From Methanobrevibacter sp. (lineage in GTDB: Archaea; Methanobacteriota; Methanobacteria; Methanobacteriales; Methanobacteriaceae): 64,000 nucleotides of DNA. Position 1 is the stretch's first letter. The number at the start of each line of letters is the position of its first letter. The translations under genes and the position numbers were made by a program. Shown here piece after piece: positions 43,854 through 53,957 of this stretch. The notes under the pieces are model-generated. The model made no database searches. It saw nothing but the letters and a program-made list of their open reading frames with translations, and was not told the DNA's origin. The stretch is from NCBI RefSeq assembly GCF_017431965.1, contig NZ_JAFRKB010000033.1:1-64000 (forward strand). Reading direction: 5' to 3'.

Positions 43854-44855
43854 TTATTTTTTCATTGCTTTTTCAACAGCCACAGCCACTGCAACACTTG
43901 CACCAACCATAGGGTTATTTCCCATACCGATTAATCCCATCATCTCCACATGAGCCGGTACGGATGATGAACCTGCAAATTGGGCATCGGAGTGCATTCT
44001 TCCCATAGTGTCAGTCATACCATAAGATGCAGGACCTGCCGCCATATTATCTGGGTGCAGGGTTCTTCCGGTACCTCCTCCAGAGGCAACTGAGAAATAT
44101 TTCTTGCCTTGTTCAATACATTCCTTTTTGTATGTTCCAGCTACAGGATGTTGGAAACGTGTCGGATTTGTTGAGTTACCGGTAATTGATACGTCAACAG
44201 CTTCCAAATGCATAATGGCTACGCCTTCCCTTACATCATCAGCACCGTAGCATCTGACCTTAGCCATTTCACCATCGGAGTATGCTTTTTCCCTTACCAC
44301 TTTCACTTCACCTGTGAAATAGTCAAATTCAGTCTGAACATAAGTAAATCCATTGATTCTTGAAATGATTAATGCAGCATCCTTACCAAGTCCGTTTAAG
44401 ATAACCCTTAAAGGTTTTTCCCTCACTTCATTAGCGGAATTTGCAATTCCAATAGCTCCTTCAGCAGCTGCAAAACTTTCATGACCTGCAAGGAATGCGA
44501 AACATTCACTTTCATCACTTAAAAGCATTGAAGCTAAATTTCCATGTCCAAGACCCACTTTTCTATCATCTGCTACGCTTCCAGGAATACAGAATGCCTG
44601 AAGTCCCTCACCAATAGCCTTAGCAGCATCTGATGCTTTTGTGCATCCTTGCTTTACAGCTATTGCCGCTCCAAGAGTATATGCCCAACAGGCATTTTCA
44701 AAACAAATCGGCTGAACGCCTTTAACAATTTCATATGGGTCAAAACCTTTGTCAAGACAAATTTGTTTTGCTTCTTCAAGGTCTTTAATGCCATATTTTT
44801 CTAAAACAGGAATGATTTGATCGATTCTTCTTTCATAACTTTCAAATAAACTCAT
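43854..44855 (-). CDS. GGGtGRT protein
   Basis: The 333-residue protein contains FSVASGGGTGRTLHPDNMAAGPASYG, the feature that names the GGGtGRT family. Other conserved parts are CWAYTLGAAIAVKQGCTKA, GHGNLASMLLSDESECFAFLAGHESFAAAEG, and a glycine-rich C-terminus LIGMGNNPMVGASVAVAVAVE. The function is unknown. It is encoded right behind an IscU-like scaffold protein (4-nt gap), an arrangement that I recall as constant in anaerobes. Several cysteines and glycines suggest binding of a cluster or cofactor. No membrane segment is certain, although the C-terminus is hydrophobic. Confidence 0.9.
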   Translation of the reverse strand: MSLFESYERRIDQIIPVLEKYGIKDLEEAKQICLDKGFDPYEIVKGVQPICFENACWAYTLGAAIAVKQGCTKASDAAKAIGEGLQAFCIPGSVADDRKVGLGHGNLASMLLSDESECFAFLAGHESFAAAEGAIGIANSANEVREKPLRVILNGLGKDAALIISRINGFTYVQTEFDYFTGEVKVVREKAYSDGEMAKVRCYGADDVREGVAIMHLEAVDVSITGNSTNPTRFQHPVAGTYKKECIEQGKKYFSVASGGGTGRTLHPDNMAAGPASYGMTDTMGRMHSDAQFAGSSSVPAHVEMMGLIGMGNNPMVGASVAVAVAVEKAMKK

Positions 44856-44859
44856 AATA

Positions 44860-45552
44860 TCACTCCTTCCTCGGATCTATTTTTTTAACAGCATCATCAA
44901 ATCTTCCGTATTGACCTGTTGCCTTTTCGATTGCTTCAAGCGGATCAACGCCATCTTTGATTTGGTCTAACATCACACCCAAATTGATGTACTTGTAACC
45001 AATGATTTCATCATCCCCGTCAAGGCCGATTTCTGTAATGTAGCCCTCAGTTAGCTCCAAATATCTTGGACCTTTTTCTTTGGTGGAATAAATTGTTCCG
45101 ACTTGGCTTCTGTGACCTTTACCTAAATCCTCAAGGCCAGCACCAATTTGAAGACCCCCTTCTGAAAATGCAGATTGAGTTCTTCCGTAAACAATTTGCA
45201 AGAATAATTCACGCATTGCAGTGTTAATTGCATCACAAACAAGGTCTGTGTTTAAAGCTTCCAAAATGGTTTTTCCAATTAGAATTTCACCAGCCATAGC
45301 TGCGGAATGTGTCATTCCGGAACATCCCAAAGTTTCAACTAGCGCCTCTTCAATAATACCATCCTTAACATTCAAAGTTAATTTGCAACATCCTTGCTGT
45401 GGAGCGCACCATCCAATACCATGAGTGAAACCTGAAATATCAGATATTTCCTTTGACTTAACCCATTTTCCTTCTTCAGGAATAGGTGCAGGACCATGGT
45501 TCGCCCCTTTCCTGACAGGACACATATTCTCTACTTCAGTTGAATAAATCAT
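44860..45552 (-). CDS. IscU/NifU-like iron-sulfur scaffold protein
   Basis: The 230-residue protein has an IscU-like domain with conserved cysteines in GIGWCAPQQGCCKLTLNV and ETLGCSGMTHSAAMAGEILIG. Compared with IscU it has extra N-terminal cysteine (MCPVRKGANHG) and a C-terminal extension (GYKYINLGVMLDQIKDG). It is upstream of the GGGtGRT gene by 4 nt. The pair may assemble or carry a special cluster; this is inferred from the linkage. The start ATG at 45552 has no strong ribosome site; TATATAAT-like sequence lies 28-40 nt upstream. Confidence 0.88.
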   Translation of the reverse strand: MIYSTEVENMCPVRKGANHGPAPIPEEGKWVKSKEISDISGFTHGIGWCAPQQGCCKLTLNVKDGIIEEALVETLGCSGMTHSAAMAGEILIGKTILEALNTDLVCDAINTAMRELFLQIVYGRTQSAFSEGGLQIGAGLEDLGKGHRSQVGTIYSTKEKGPRYLELTEGYITEIGLDGDDEIIGYKYINLGVMLDQIKDGVDPLEAIEKATGQYGRFDDAVKKIDPRKE

Positions 45553-45659
45553 ATTTCATTCCTCAATAATTTTTACTAATTATTATATATTCAATTAATA
45601 TTAATTAAGATTTTAGGATTTAAAAAAAAATAATTACTTTAAAGAACATACTATAAATT

Positions 45660-46571
45660 ATGAAAGTTAAAGATGGAATAATCGGTTTATTGATTGGCGA
45701 TACCCTAGGCGTTCCAGTTGAGTTTGATAGCAGAGAACTATTGGAAGAAAACCCTGTTACAGGAATGAAAGGAGGCGGAGGATATGGCAAGCCAGCAGGA
45801 ACATGGTCTGATGACACATCCATGACAATAGCCACCATGGACAGCATTGTTAACAAAAAAGCCATCGATTATGATAACATAATGGAAAACTTCTGTAAAT
45901 GGTATAAAAAAGAAACATATTGGCAGACCCCACGCTTCGATATTGGAATTACCACACGTCTTGCTTTAGACAATTACCTTGATGGAATTCCCGCTTTGGA
46001 ATGCGGACTTGACGGTGAACTTGACAACGGAAACGGTTCATTGATGAGAATCCTTCCGCTGGCGTACATTCCAGATATTAACTATGAAACAATTGAAAAT
46101 GTTTCCGCTTTAACCCATGCCCATAAAAGGTCTAAAATAGCTTGCGTATTATATGTGGAAATTGCCAAATCAATGATTGAAAATGAAGATTTGTCCATTG
46201 ATGAGCACATCAAACTGGCATGTGATAAAATCAAAGATTATTATGCGGATTCTGAAGAATTAAAACATTTCCAAAGGATATTCGATGATGATTTAAATGA
46301 TATTGACAGCATAAGCAGCAAAGGTTATGTAATCTTCACTTTTGAGAGCGTCATATACTGTCTGAAAAACACCGACAATTATAAGGATGCAGTTCTAAAA
46401 GCCGTTAATTTAGGCGAAGATACAGACACAACAGCAGCTATTTGCGGAGGGCTTGCCGGAATTTATTATGGATATGATGAAATCCCTATAGATTGGATTA
46501 GTACAGTTGACCAAATTGATAGGGTGCTTTCATTATGTGAAAAGTTCGAGGCGTTTTGTGATGAAAGTTAG
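45660..46571 (+). CDS. ADP-ribosylglycohydrolase family protein
   Basis: The 303-residue protein is an ARH/DraG-type hydrolase that removes ADP-ribose from protein or related N-glycosides. It has IIGLLIGDTLGVPVEFDSRE and GTWSDDTSMTIATMD (the first metal aspartates), DNGNGSLMRILPLAYI, and AVNLGEDTDTTAAICGGLAGIYYG with the second Mg-binding D-x-D-T-x-x. All the metal ligands are present, so it is likely active. The ATG at 45660 lacks a ribosome site and may be leaderless. The next gene starts 11 nt before this one ends, so the two are coupled. Confidence 0.93.
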   Translation: MKVKDGIIGLLIGDTLGVPVEFDSRELLEENPVTGMKGGGGYGKPAGTWSDDTSMTIATMDSIVNKKAIDYDNIMENFCKWYKKETYWQTPRFDIGITTRLALDNYLDGIPALECGLDGELDNGNGSLMRILPLAYIPDINYETIENVSALTHAHKRSKIACVLYVEIAKSMIENEDLSIDEHIKLACDKIKDYYADSEELKHFQRIFDDDLNDIDSISSKGYVIFTFESVIYCLKNTDNYKDAVLKAVNLGEDTDTTAAICGGLAGIYYGYDEIPIDWISTVDQIDRVLSLCEKFEAFCDES

Positions 46572-47043
46572 TGAAACTATCAAAAATATTAGGTCTAAAT
46601 GTGATAATTACATAGACTCAGATTTGGTTGCAACCGTCATTCATGACAATTACTACATGGGCACAAATAACATTTTAGAATTCAGTGATTATGACATAAA
46701 AAATGGAGATTCCTATGAAGAAAGAATCTTAAAAATCCTAAAGCACGAAAATGTCTTTTTAGCAATTGGAATGTATACTTTCATACCGGTCATTAATGAA
46801 TGCGATATCTATTCAGTTGATGATTACAATCTGAGGCTTTCAGATGAAGAATTTGAAAAATATGCCAATGAAAAAGAAAGAATCTTTGGCATACTGATAA
46901 AAAAAGAATCAGATGATTTTATTATTGGAAGCACAGACCTATGTGGCTGCAGCATTGATGCTTCCTTTAAAGAAATCGAAAAAAGTGATTTTGAATTCTA
47001 CAAAAGATTAGAAAAGATTATAGATGAACTAATCATCTATTAA
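46561..47043 (+). CDS. Hypothetical protein coupled to the ADP-ribosylglycohydrolase
   Basis: The 160-residue acidic protein starts MKVSETIKNIRSKCDNYIDS. I choose ATG 46561, as GAGG lies 9 nt upstream inside the previous gene. It is mostly alpha/beta, with NVFLAIGMYTFIPVINECD and FGILIKKESDDFIIGSTDLCG, and ends with a helical KRLEKIIDELIIY. No family is recognised. Coupling to the glycohydrolase suggests that it may take part in the same process, such as release of ADP-ribose or regulation by it, but there is no direct sign. Its end overlaps the convergent MurT-like gene by 15 nt. Confidence 0.7.
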   Translation: MKVSETIKNIRSKCDNYIDSDLVATVIHDNYYMGTNNILEFSDYDIKNGDSYEERILKILKHENVFLAIGMYTFIPVINECDIYSVDDYNLRLSDEEFEKYANEKERIFGILIKKESDDFIIGSTDLCGCSIDASFKEIEKSDFEFYKRLEKIIDELIIY

Positions 47044-48447
47044 CTTTCTTTTTATTCTCTCCCACATCGCCTGTTCCTCACCGCAACCGGTCATTATTAC
47101 ATAGTCATAGTTGGAATTGCGAGCAAGCTCTGTTAATTTTTCAATTCTGACCTCCATTTCATCATAACTTAGCGGATAAAACTCAGCATCAGGATACTCT
47201 TTTTTGATTATTTCATAGTACTCACGAGCCTTATCGATGGATTTTCTTCCAGGAACAACAATAACATGTTCAGGATTCATGCTTTTGACAACTTCAAAGT
47301 GGTCTTCAAAGATTTCCTCTTCATCCTCATCAGGAGTTGTGTAAATAAATTCAAGAGGCCCGTCCACATACTGATTCATGAACATTGCATTGATTTTAAT
47401 TGCATCCCCATTGTCTCCCTGACCAAGCCCGACATATTTTCCGCCAATGTCAACAACTTCAAATCTTCCTGGCGGAATAAAGGACATGTCCAAGTTGTTA
47501 AATATTTTTTTAACTGTAGTTTCAATGTTTTCGACCTTTGGAGTGAAAGTGGCATATGCTGTTATTGAAGCCAATGCATTGTAGATGTTATGGAAACCGA
47601 ACGGAGGTACAGTTATATCCAAATCAAATTTGACATTTTTGGAAACTGTGTAATTGAATAAATCACCTTCAATTGTCAATTTCCATGTGTCCTGGCCGAA
47701 TTCAATGTCAGTTAATTTTACATTCAAATCCGGGCGTTTGAATCCGCAACTGCATGTGTAAATTCCCCTATGGTTTAGGAAATGTTTTGAATATGTTAGT
47801 TTTTCACCACAATTAGGGCATGCAATATCTTCACCGTTAATGTCTTCAATGCCTTCACTTTCAATACCGTAATAATTTACCCTGACATCCTTTTCTTTAT
47901 CAATTCCTATTAATGCAGTTCTTGGGTCATCGGCATTAGTTACAATAACACCCCTTGTCATTGCCTGGGACAATAATCTTTTAGCCTTATAATAATCCTC
48001 AAAAGGATTTTTAATTCCTGCAACCTGAGTATGCTCTTGAGAAATGGTTGTATAAACAACACCGATAGGGTCAACAACCCTTTGAACAGTATCCGGAACT
48101 CCATACTTTATATTACGAATACCATACTCAAAAACACCTAATTCACCATTTTGTTGAATAAAAGCAGAAGCTATTGCATTAATAGTGTTACTCTCATAAC
48201 TACTTCTAATCTGAGTATCATTTGATAATAATTTAATTAAAAGTGTTGTAGTTGTTGTCTTTCCATTAGTTCCAGTAAGAATAACAGAACCGATATCCAA
48301 ATCTTTAGATAATTCTAAAACTCCATCAACACCAGCAATTTTTGTAAATAAAATTCCAGCAAAACTTTTACCACTTCCCGGTCCAAATCTGGAAAATGGT
48401 CCTCCTACTTTAGCTATAAATTTTGCGATATTAATCTTAATACTCAT
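47029..48447 (-). CDS. MurT-like Mur ligase
   Basis: The 472-residue protein is a Mur ligase of the MurT branch. It has the P-loop VILTGTNGKTTTTTLLIKLL (about residue 60), a zinc-ribbon insert IACPNCGEKLTYSKHFLN with CSCGF, and the C-terminal DUF1727 domain starting SFIPPGRFEVVDIGGKYVG. In Gram-positive bacteria MurT works with the amidotransferase GatD on lipid II. Methanobacteriales have pseudomurein instead, so a role in pseudomurein peptide assembly or amidation is inferred. No GatD-size partner is adjacent; the nearby CobQ is full-length. It follows lonB by 75 nt. Confidence 0.88.
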   Translation of the reverse strand: MSIKINIAKFIAKVGGPFSRFGPGSGKSFAGILFTKIAGVDGVLELSKDLDIGSVILTGTNGKTTTTTLLIKLLSNDTQIRSSYESNTINAIASAFIQQNGELGVFEYGIRNIKYGVPDTVQRVVDPIGVVYTTISQEHTQVAGIKNPFEDYYKAKRLLSQAMTRGVIVTNADDPRTALIGIDKEKDVRVNYYGIESEGIEDINGEDIACPNCGEKLTYSKHFLNHRGIYTCSCGFKRPDLNVKLTDIEFGQDTWKLTIEGDLFNYTVSKNVKFDLDITVPPFGFHNIYNALASITAYATFTPKVENIETTVKKIFNNLDMSFIPPGRFEVVDIGGKYVGLGQGDNGDAIKINAMFMNQYVDGPLEFIYTTPDEDEEEIFEDHFEVVKSMNPEHVIVVPGRKSIDKAREYYEIIKKEYPDAEFYPLSYDEMEVRIEKLTELARNSNYDYVIMTGCGEEQAMWERIKRKLIDD

Positions 48448-48522
48448 AGTTAATGATTAGAATATGAAAATATATAAAAATTTGGTTAAATCTTTAAAAA
48501 AAAAGTTAAAAAATAATCCAAC

Positions 48523-50502
48523 TTAATTTGTAGTTGGATTTTTAATATTTGTTTGCGGTACTTTTTCAGCGACTTTAGATCCGATGTTTTTCATCTTTTC
48601 AATCAATGAATCTTTTTTAGAACCGCTGATTAAAATGTTTTCTAAAACATCACTTAAAGTTTCAGTTGGAATGATTTCAATCATGTCTTCATATTTCTTC
48701 TCAATCATGACATCCTTCAAGTTGGATTTTGGAATCAATACTTTTTTCATTCCCGCTTCAGCAGCAGCCTCGATTTTAGCTGTTGCTCCACCAATAGGCA
48801 TAACATCTCCACGTACGTTAAGTGAACCTGTCAGCGCTACAGTCTGGTCGATTGGAATCTCTTCCACTGCAGATATTACAGCTGTTGCAATACTTACACT
48901 GGCTGAGTCACCTTCCACACCATCATAAGTCTGGATAAACTGAACGTGAATGTCATAATCTGAAATGTCCTTGTTAGTGTACTTTTTAATGAGTGCACTG
49001 ACATTCTGTACAGATTCCTGAGCTATTTCACCCAATTTACCTGTTGCAATGATTTGACCACCGTTTTTGGATTGGGTAGGTGCCGCTTCAGCAGCGATTG
49101 GTGAGACTATTCCGCTTCTATCACCTATTACGGCAAGCCCGTTAACAAGACCGACTCTTCCGCCTTCAGCAGAAACCATACTGTAATCTTTTCTTTGCAT
49201 GATGGATCTGTCAGCTATTTGCTGCTCTAAGGTTCTTGCGAATTTCTTAGCTTCGACCACATGAGCTGCAGTTACAATTTCAGCTCCTTTTTCAATAGCT
49301 ACATCTCCAGCAGATCTTACTAATCCACCTAAATCTCTTAATCTTAAAGTTAAAGCATTTTGTTTTCCGGACCTTCTTTTTGCTTCCATGATAATCTCAT
49401 CCAATGCATCCGGAGCAAAGTGTGGAATTCTTCCGTCGTTTTTAACTTCCTGAGCTACGAACTGGACCAGTTTTTCTCTGTTTTCAGTGGTGTCATCCAT
49501 GTAGTCTTTCATAAATACCTCATAACCGTATCCCCTGATTCTTGATCTCATTGCGATGTGCATTCCTTCAAGAACCTGAAGGTTTCCTGATGCCACAAGC
49601 ACAAAGTCACACGGTACAGCCTGAGACCTTACCATAGCCCCACTTGAGTTTTCGCTTTGACCGGTAATGGCATATTGCTTTTCCTGCATTGCGGATAAAA
49701 GCTCCTGTTGAGTTTTCATGCTCATTGTACCTATTTCGTCAATGTATAAAACTCCCCTATTTGCCTTGTGAATCATTCCGGCCTCCACACGTTCGTGTGC
49801 TGGAGTTCCAAGACCTCCTGACTGGTATGGGTCGTGCCTTACATCACCTAATAATGCTCCTGCATGAGCACCGGTTGCATCCATGAATGGAGCAAATCTT
49901 GATTCCTGGTTATTAACCAATAATTTTGGAGACATATTATTAGTTTTAGGCTTAATTTGTATTGAAATAAGCAATATTAAAGCAGCAGCAATAATGGATT
50001 CCAATAATCTTCCATACATAAATCCAATGACCAAGATTCCACCAATTGCAAACATTGTAATAATTGTTTTTCTCTCTTCATGACCTTTGGCTGATCCTTT
50101 TGTTGCCTTTACTATTTTTTTACCCTCACCTGCAGGGACTGTCCTTATCAACGGATGATTGCTGTCTTCCATATTAGGATATACCAAAATATCCTGCAAG
50201 GTTTCATGAGGTAAGATTTGTGCCATTCCTTTAGCAAGCATGGATTTTCCAACACCCGGATCACCAATCAGCAAAACATTCCTTCTTTGTTTTGCCGCTT
50301 TTTTAATTGTTTCAATGGACTCTTCATGTCCAATGACCTGGTCAATTAATAAAGGTGGAACTTCAATATCTTGTGAGCTTTTAATATTATTATAATCTAA
50401 CATAGGTTTAGTTTCTTCACTGGAAGCTGATTCATCTACTTCCGCTTCAACTACTATTTCATTAGAAGAATCTTCAATTGATTCTTGTTCTTCAAATTTC
50501 AT
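48523..50502 (-). CDS. lonB: ATP-dependent protease LonB (archaeal, membrane-anchored)
   Basis: LonB degrades damaged and regulatory proteins at the inner face of the membrane. The protein has the AAA+ Walker [18 protein letters not shown], two membrane helices inserted in the ATPase region ([20 protein letters not shown] and [11 protein letters not shown]), Walker [11 protein letters not shown], and the Lon protease domain with catalytic Ser in [13 protein letters not shown] and Lys in [15 protein letters not shown] choose ATG 50502 (659 residues), with GAGGT 9 nt upstream; an in-frame start further up at 50544 lacks a good site. The acidic N-terminus is low-complexity. Confidence 0.95.
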   Translation of the reverse strand: MKFEEQESIEDSSNEIVVEAEVDESASSEETKPMLDYNNIKSSQDIEVPPLLIDQVIGHEESIETIKKAAKQRRNVLLIGDPGVGKSMLAKGMAQILPHETLQDILVYPNMEDSNHPLIRTVPAGEGKKIVKATKGSAKGHEERKTIITMFAIGGILVIGFMYGRLLESIIAAALILLISIQIKPKTNNMSPKLLVNNQESRFAPFMDATGAHAGALLGDVRHDPYQSGGLGTPAHERVEAGMIHKANRGVLYIDEIGTMSMKTQQELLSAMQEKQYAITGQSENSSGAMVRSQAVPCDFVLVASGNLQVLEGMHIAMRSRIRGYGYEVFMKDYMDDTTENREKLVQFVAQEVKNDGRIPHFAPDALDEIIMEAKRRSGKQNALTLRLRDLGGLVRSAGDVAIEKGAEIVTAAHVVEAKKFARTLEQQIADRSIMQRKDYSMVSAEGGRVGLVNGLAVIGDRSGIVSPIAAEAAPTQSKNGGQIIATGKLGEIAQESVQNVSALIKKYTNKDISDYDIHVQFIQTYDGVEGDSASVSIATAVISAVEEIPIDQTVALTGSLNVRGDVMPIGGATAKIEAAAEAGMKKVLIPKSNLKDVMIEKKYEDMIEIIPTETLSDVLENILISGSKKDSLIEKMKNIGSKVAEKVPQTNIKNPTTN

Positions 50503-50733
50503 TAAACAAACCTCACTTCTATTAATAAATTCATCATTACACAATTAAGTTTAATATACTATTTAAATATTAGTTTCATAGTTATATAAAAAGTTTTGTA
50601 TTTTAGTAAATAAAAGTTAGAAAAATAATTTCCAGAATATGGCTCTGATATAATCATGTTGAAAAAATATCAGTTATACTTTCATTTTTTTAAATTAAAA
50701 ATTATTTATAATATTAAATTAATATATTTTTAC

Positions 50734-52260
50734 ATGACAAAATGTATCATGGTTCAAGGAACCTCCTCCAATGCTGGAAAAAGCATGCTTGTAGCAGCAC
50801 TCTGCAGAATTTATAAAAATAGGGGATATAAAGTAGCTCCCTTCAAATCCCAGAATATGTCTTTAAACTCATACACCACAAAGGAAAATGGAGAAATAGG
50901 AATTGCTCAGATGCTTCAGGCCGAAGCGGCAATGATTGAACCAAGCATACACATGAACCCTGTTTTGCTTAAACCGAAAGGGGATTTCACATCCAACGTC
51001 ATCATTCAAGGAAAATCCATTGGAGATATGAATTTCTATGATTACCAGCACAAATACCATGATACCGCTTTCAATGCAATGAAAGAAAGCTTTAAAATAT
51101 TGTCTGATGAATATGACATCATAATCATTGAAGGAGCAGGTTCACCTGCCGAAATCAATATGCGTGACCAGGATATCGCAAATATGGAAATAGCCCACAT
51201 GGCAGATGCTAATGTAATTCTAATTGCAGATATCGAAATGGGCGGAGTTTTTGCAGCCATTGCAGGAACATACGTTCTGCTTGACGATTATGACAGGTCC
51301 CGCCTGAAAGCAACTGTAATCAACAAGTTCAGAGGAAATCTGGATATTTTAAAACCTGGTCTTGACAGGATTGAAGAGATAACCGGCGAGCCTGTTTTGG
51401 GTGTTTTGCCATATGATGAAACCTTAAGACTTCCCGAAGAAGACTCCGCATCACTTACAACACATGTTTTTGCAGAGGATAAGGACATAACAATAGGCGT
51501 TATACGTTTGCCCAAAATAGCCAATTTTACAGACATTGACCCATTCGAGTATGAAGAGGATGTGGCTTTAAAGATGATTGGAGTTAATGACGATATCGGC
51601 GATGTCGATGCAATAATCATACCCGGAACACGTAACTCCACAGAGGACATGTTTGCACTGCGTGAAAGCGGCCTTGCAGACAAGATAATTGAAAAATCAA
51701 AGGAAATTCCAATTGTCGGCATCTGTGGCGGTCTGCAGATATTGGGTAATGTAATCCATGATGAAGACAAGCGCGAATCAAAACATGGTACAATTAATGG
51801 ACTGGGCCTATTGGATATTGAATCAAGTTTCTCAAGAGCTGAAAAAATCGTGACACAGTCAACAGCAACAATTCCTAAAAACTTAGAAGGCCTTGCAGGT
51901 GAAATATTTAAAAGCATCACCGGCGAAGAGGTTACAGGTTATGAAATCCATGAGGGTACAACTGAACTGAATTCCGCTTCAGGATTTTTAAACATTAAAG
52001 AGGGACAAGGAAATAATGAAGATGGCAAAATCGACGGAGCTGTGCAGGACAACATCTTTGCAACATATTTCCATGGAATATTCCACAATTATAACCTAAG
52101 AAGAGAATTCCTAAACTATTTAAGAGTCAAAAAAGGCCTTGAAGCCAAATCAGGTGAAGACCCATATGAAACTCAAAAAGACTATTCACTAAACAGATTG
52201 GCCGAAATAGTTGAAGAGAACCTGGATATGGACATTATCGATAAATTGATATTTGATTAA
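50734..52260 (+). CDS. cobQ: Cobyric acid synthase
   Basis: CobQ/CbiP amidates four side chains of adenosyl-cobyrinic acid diamide, using glutamine and ATP, in cobamide synthesis. The 508-residue protein has the dethiobiotin-synthetase-like P-loop VQGTSSNAGKSMLV at the start, PFKSQNMSLNSYTT, IIEGAGSPAEINMR, and the glutaminase domain with IVGICGGLQILG (nucleophile Cys) and YFHGIFHNYNLRREF. I choose ATG 50734. The longer frame from 50656 adds a hydrophobic low-complexity stretch. No ribosome site is found, and TATA-like sequence lies close, so the transcript may be leaderless. It links to the cobalt importer at 10-12.6 kb by pathway. Confidence 0.93.
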   Translation: MTKCIMVQGTSSNAGKSMLVAALCRIYKNRGYKVAPFKSQNMSLNSYTTKENGEIGIAQMLQAEAAMIEPSIHMNPVLLKPKGDFTSNVIIQGKSIGDMNFYDYQHKYHDTAFNAMKESFKILSDEYDIIIIEGAGSPAEINMRDQDIANMEIAHMADANVILIADIEMGGVFAAIAGTYVLLDDYDRSRLKATVINKFRGNLDILKPGLDRIEEITGEPVLGVLPYDETLRLPEEDSASLTTHVFAEDKDITIGVIRLPKIANFTDIDPFEYEEDVALKMIGVNDDIGDVDAIIIPGTRNSTEDMFALRESGLADKIIEKSKEIPIVGICGGLQILGNVIHDEDKRESKHGTINGLGLLDIESSFSRAEKIVTQSTATIPKNLEGLAGEIFKSITGEEVTGYEIHEGTTELNSASGFLNIKEGQGNNEDGKIDGAVQDNIFATYFHGIFHNYNLRREFLNYLRVKKGLEAKSGEDPYETQKDYSLNRLAEIVEENLDMDIIDKLIFD

Positions 52261-52261
52261 A

Positions 52262-52828
52262 ATGACCAGACCACCATTAACCACCAATCTGACAAGTGAA
52301 GAATTCGAGCAATACTATTTTTTAAAAGAAGAATTGAAAGACTTTTGCAGATCTAACGGATTAAGGATTAGCGGCAGCAAGAATGATTTGGAAAAAAGAA
52401 TTATCTATTTTTTAGATACTGGAAAATCTCTGAATGAAACCAAACCAACAAAAGCAAAAGTTGAAAATTTTAATACTATCAGCTTAGATACAAAAATCGG
52501 TGAAAACTTCAAATGCAGTGAAGATAAAAGAGAATTTTTTGAAAACAATATTGGAAAAGGATTTAGATTTAAGGTTAGATTTCAAAAATGGCTGAAATCC
52601 AATCCGAATAAAACCTACAAGGATGCTATTGCAGCATATCATGAAATTCAAAACTCAAAAGAGAAAACTCAAATCGACAAACAATTCCAATACAACCAAT
52701 ACATAAGGGATTTCTTTAAGGATAATGAAAAATTGGGACTAGAAGACGCAATTAAATGCTGGAAATATAAAAAAGGCCTGAAGGGCCATCACAAATATGA
52801 AAAAAGCGATTTGGAAATTCTAAATTAA
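52262..52828 (+). CDS. SAP-domain protein (DUF6434 type)
   Basis: The 188-residue protein has a SAP motif in the first 60 residues (YYFLKEELKDFCRSNGLRISGSKNDLEKRIIYFL), a helix-extended-helix fold that usually binds DNA or RNA. The second half, with FFENNIGKGFRFKVRFQKWLKSNPNKTYKDAIAAYHEI, matches the DUF6434 region that I recall joined to SAP domains in archaea and bacteria. It is basic. The ATG at 52262 follows the cobQ stop by 1 nt, so it is probably read from the same transcript although the link in function is unclear. It overlaps the convergent aldo/keto reductase by 4 nt. Confidence 0.85.
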   Translation: MTRPPLTTNLTSEEFEQYYFLKEELKDFCRSNGLRISGSKNDLEKRIIYFLDTGKSLNETKPTKAKVENFNTISLDTKIGENFKCSEDKREFFENNIGKGFRFKVRFQKWLKSNPNKTYKDAIAAYHEIQNSKEKTQIDKQFQYNQYIRDFFKDNEKLGLEDAIKCWKYKKGLKGHHKYEKSDLEILN

Positions 52829-53865
52829 ATCTTATTTTTTGTATGCTTTTGCCATACCTTTTCATTGTCACTGGCTGAAACTCTGTTATCCGCCATCACT
52901 CCGACAAGTTCATGTGCGACATAAGGCTCCTCCAGATAGCCAATATCATCAGAAGTTAATTTTAAATCCACTGAATTGACCGCACCTTCAACATGATGAA
53001 TTTTAGTCGCACCAACAATTGGAGATGTGACCTTTGCAAGAAGCCATGCAAGAGACACCTCTGTCATCGATACATCATAATTTCCGGCTATTTCATCAAC
53101 CCTTTTAATAATCTCCATATCATGCATTTCACTTGATTTGTATTTCAAATCAGCATAGAAATCTTCTTTCATTCTTTTGGATTGTCCTCCAGGAAGCCTT
53201 GAAAGCCTACCGGAAGCAAGAGAACTGTAAGGAGTTGTTGCAATATTGTCTGTTTTGCAAAGAGGAATCATTTCACGTTCTTCCTCTCTAAATATTAAGT
53301 TGTAATGACCTTGAATTGAAATGAATTTGTTAAATCCTTCCGCTTCAGCCAGAGCATTGGCCTTAGCAAGCTGCCAGGCAAAGCAGTTAGATATACCTAT
53401 ATATTTTACCTTACCATCTTCAACAGCTTCGTTTAAACCTTCCAGAATATCATATAACGGAGTATTGTAATCCCAGATATGATATATGTACAAATCAATA
53501 TAGTCAAGTCCAAGATTTGAAAGGCTTTTTTCAACCATATTACGAATATGCTGCTGGCCTGTGACATTGTTTTTGATGTCTTCTTCAGATCTTGGCAAAA
53601 ACTTGGTTGCAACAACAACATCTTCACGGGACGCATTTTCTCTTATTGCTTTTCCAAGATATTGCTCTGAAGTTCCATTTTGATAACCTATTGCAGTGTC
53701 GAAAAAGTTTATTCCATTATCCAACCCGTTTTTAATTATTTCAATAGACTCCTCTTCAGGTAGTGTCCAAGTGTGCATTCCATTTGTCGGGTCACCGAAT
53801 CCCATACACCCCATACAAATCCTACTCACTTTTAAATCTGAGTTACCTAATTTAATAAAATTCAT
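52825..53865 (-). CDS. Aldo/keto reductase
   Basis: The 346-residue protein is an NADPH-dependent aldo/keto reductase of the YakC/Tas type. It has MNFIKLGNSDLKVSRICMGCMGFG, INFFDTAIGYQNGTSEQYLG (catalytic Asp and Tyr), VVATKFLP (Lys), YIDLYIYHIWDY (His), and a C-terminal LAWLLAKVTSPIVGATKIHH for cofactor binding. No Fe-S motif is present, unlike the enzyme at 22.9 kb. I choose ATG 53865, with GGTGAT 5 nt upstream; a GTG at 53874 lies in that site. The substrate is unknown. It is transcribed alone. Confidence 0.92.
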   Translation of the reverse strand: MNFIKLGNSDLKVSRICMGCMGFGDPTNGMHTWTLPEEESIEIIKNGLDNGINFFDTAIGYQNGTSEQYLGKAIRENASREDVVVATKFLPRSEEDIKNNVTGQQHIRNMVEKSLSNLGLDYIDLYIYHIWDYNTPLYDILEGLNEAVEDGKVKYIGISNCFAWQLAKANALAEAEGFNKFISIQGHYNLIFREEEREMIPLCKTDNIATTPYSSLASGRLSRLPGGQSKRMKEDFYADLKYKSSEMHDMEIIKRVDEIAGNYDVSMTEVSLAWLLAKVTSPIVGATKIHHVEGAVNSVDLKLTSDDIGYLEEPYVAHELVGVMADNRVSASDNEKVWQKHTKNKI

Positions 53866-53957
53866 TAAAATCACCAGTTATATATAAAATTAAACCGCAT
53901 TATTTAAAAACATTGACGAACATAATTAATAATATCAAAAAATTGGAGATTATATTT

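Noticed and set aside
50734-52260. CobQ as the GatD partner of the MurT-like ligase
   Set aside because: The gene has the full N-terminal synthetase P-loop domain and normal CobQ length, while GatD is a single small glutaminase domain. It is also on the other strand, beyond lonB.
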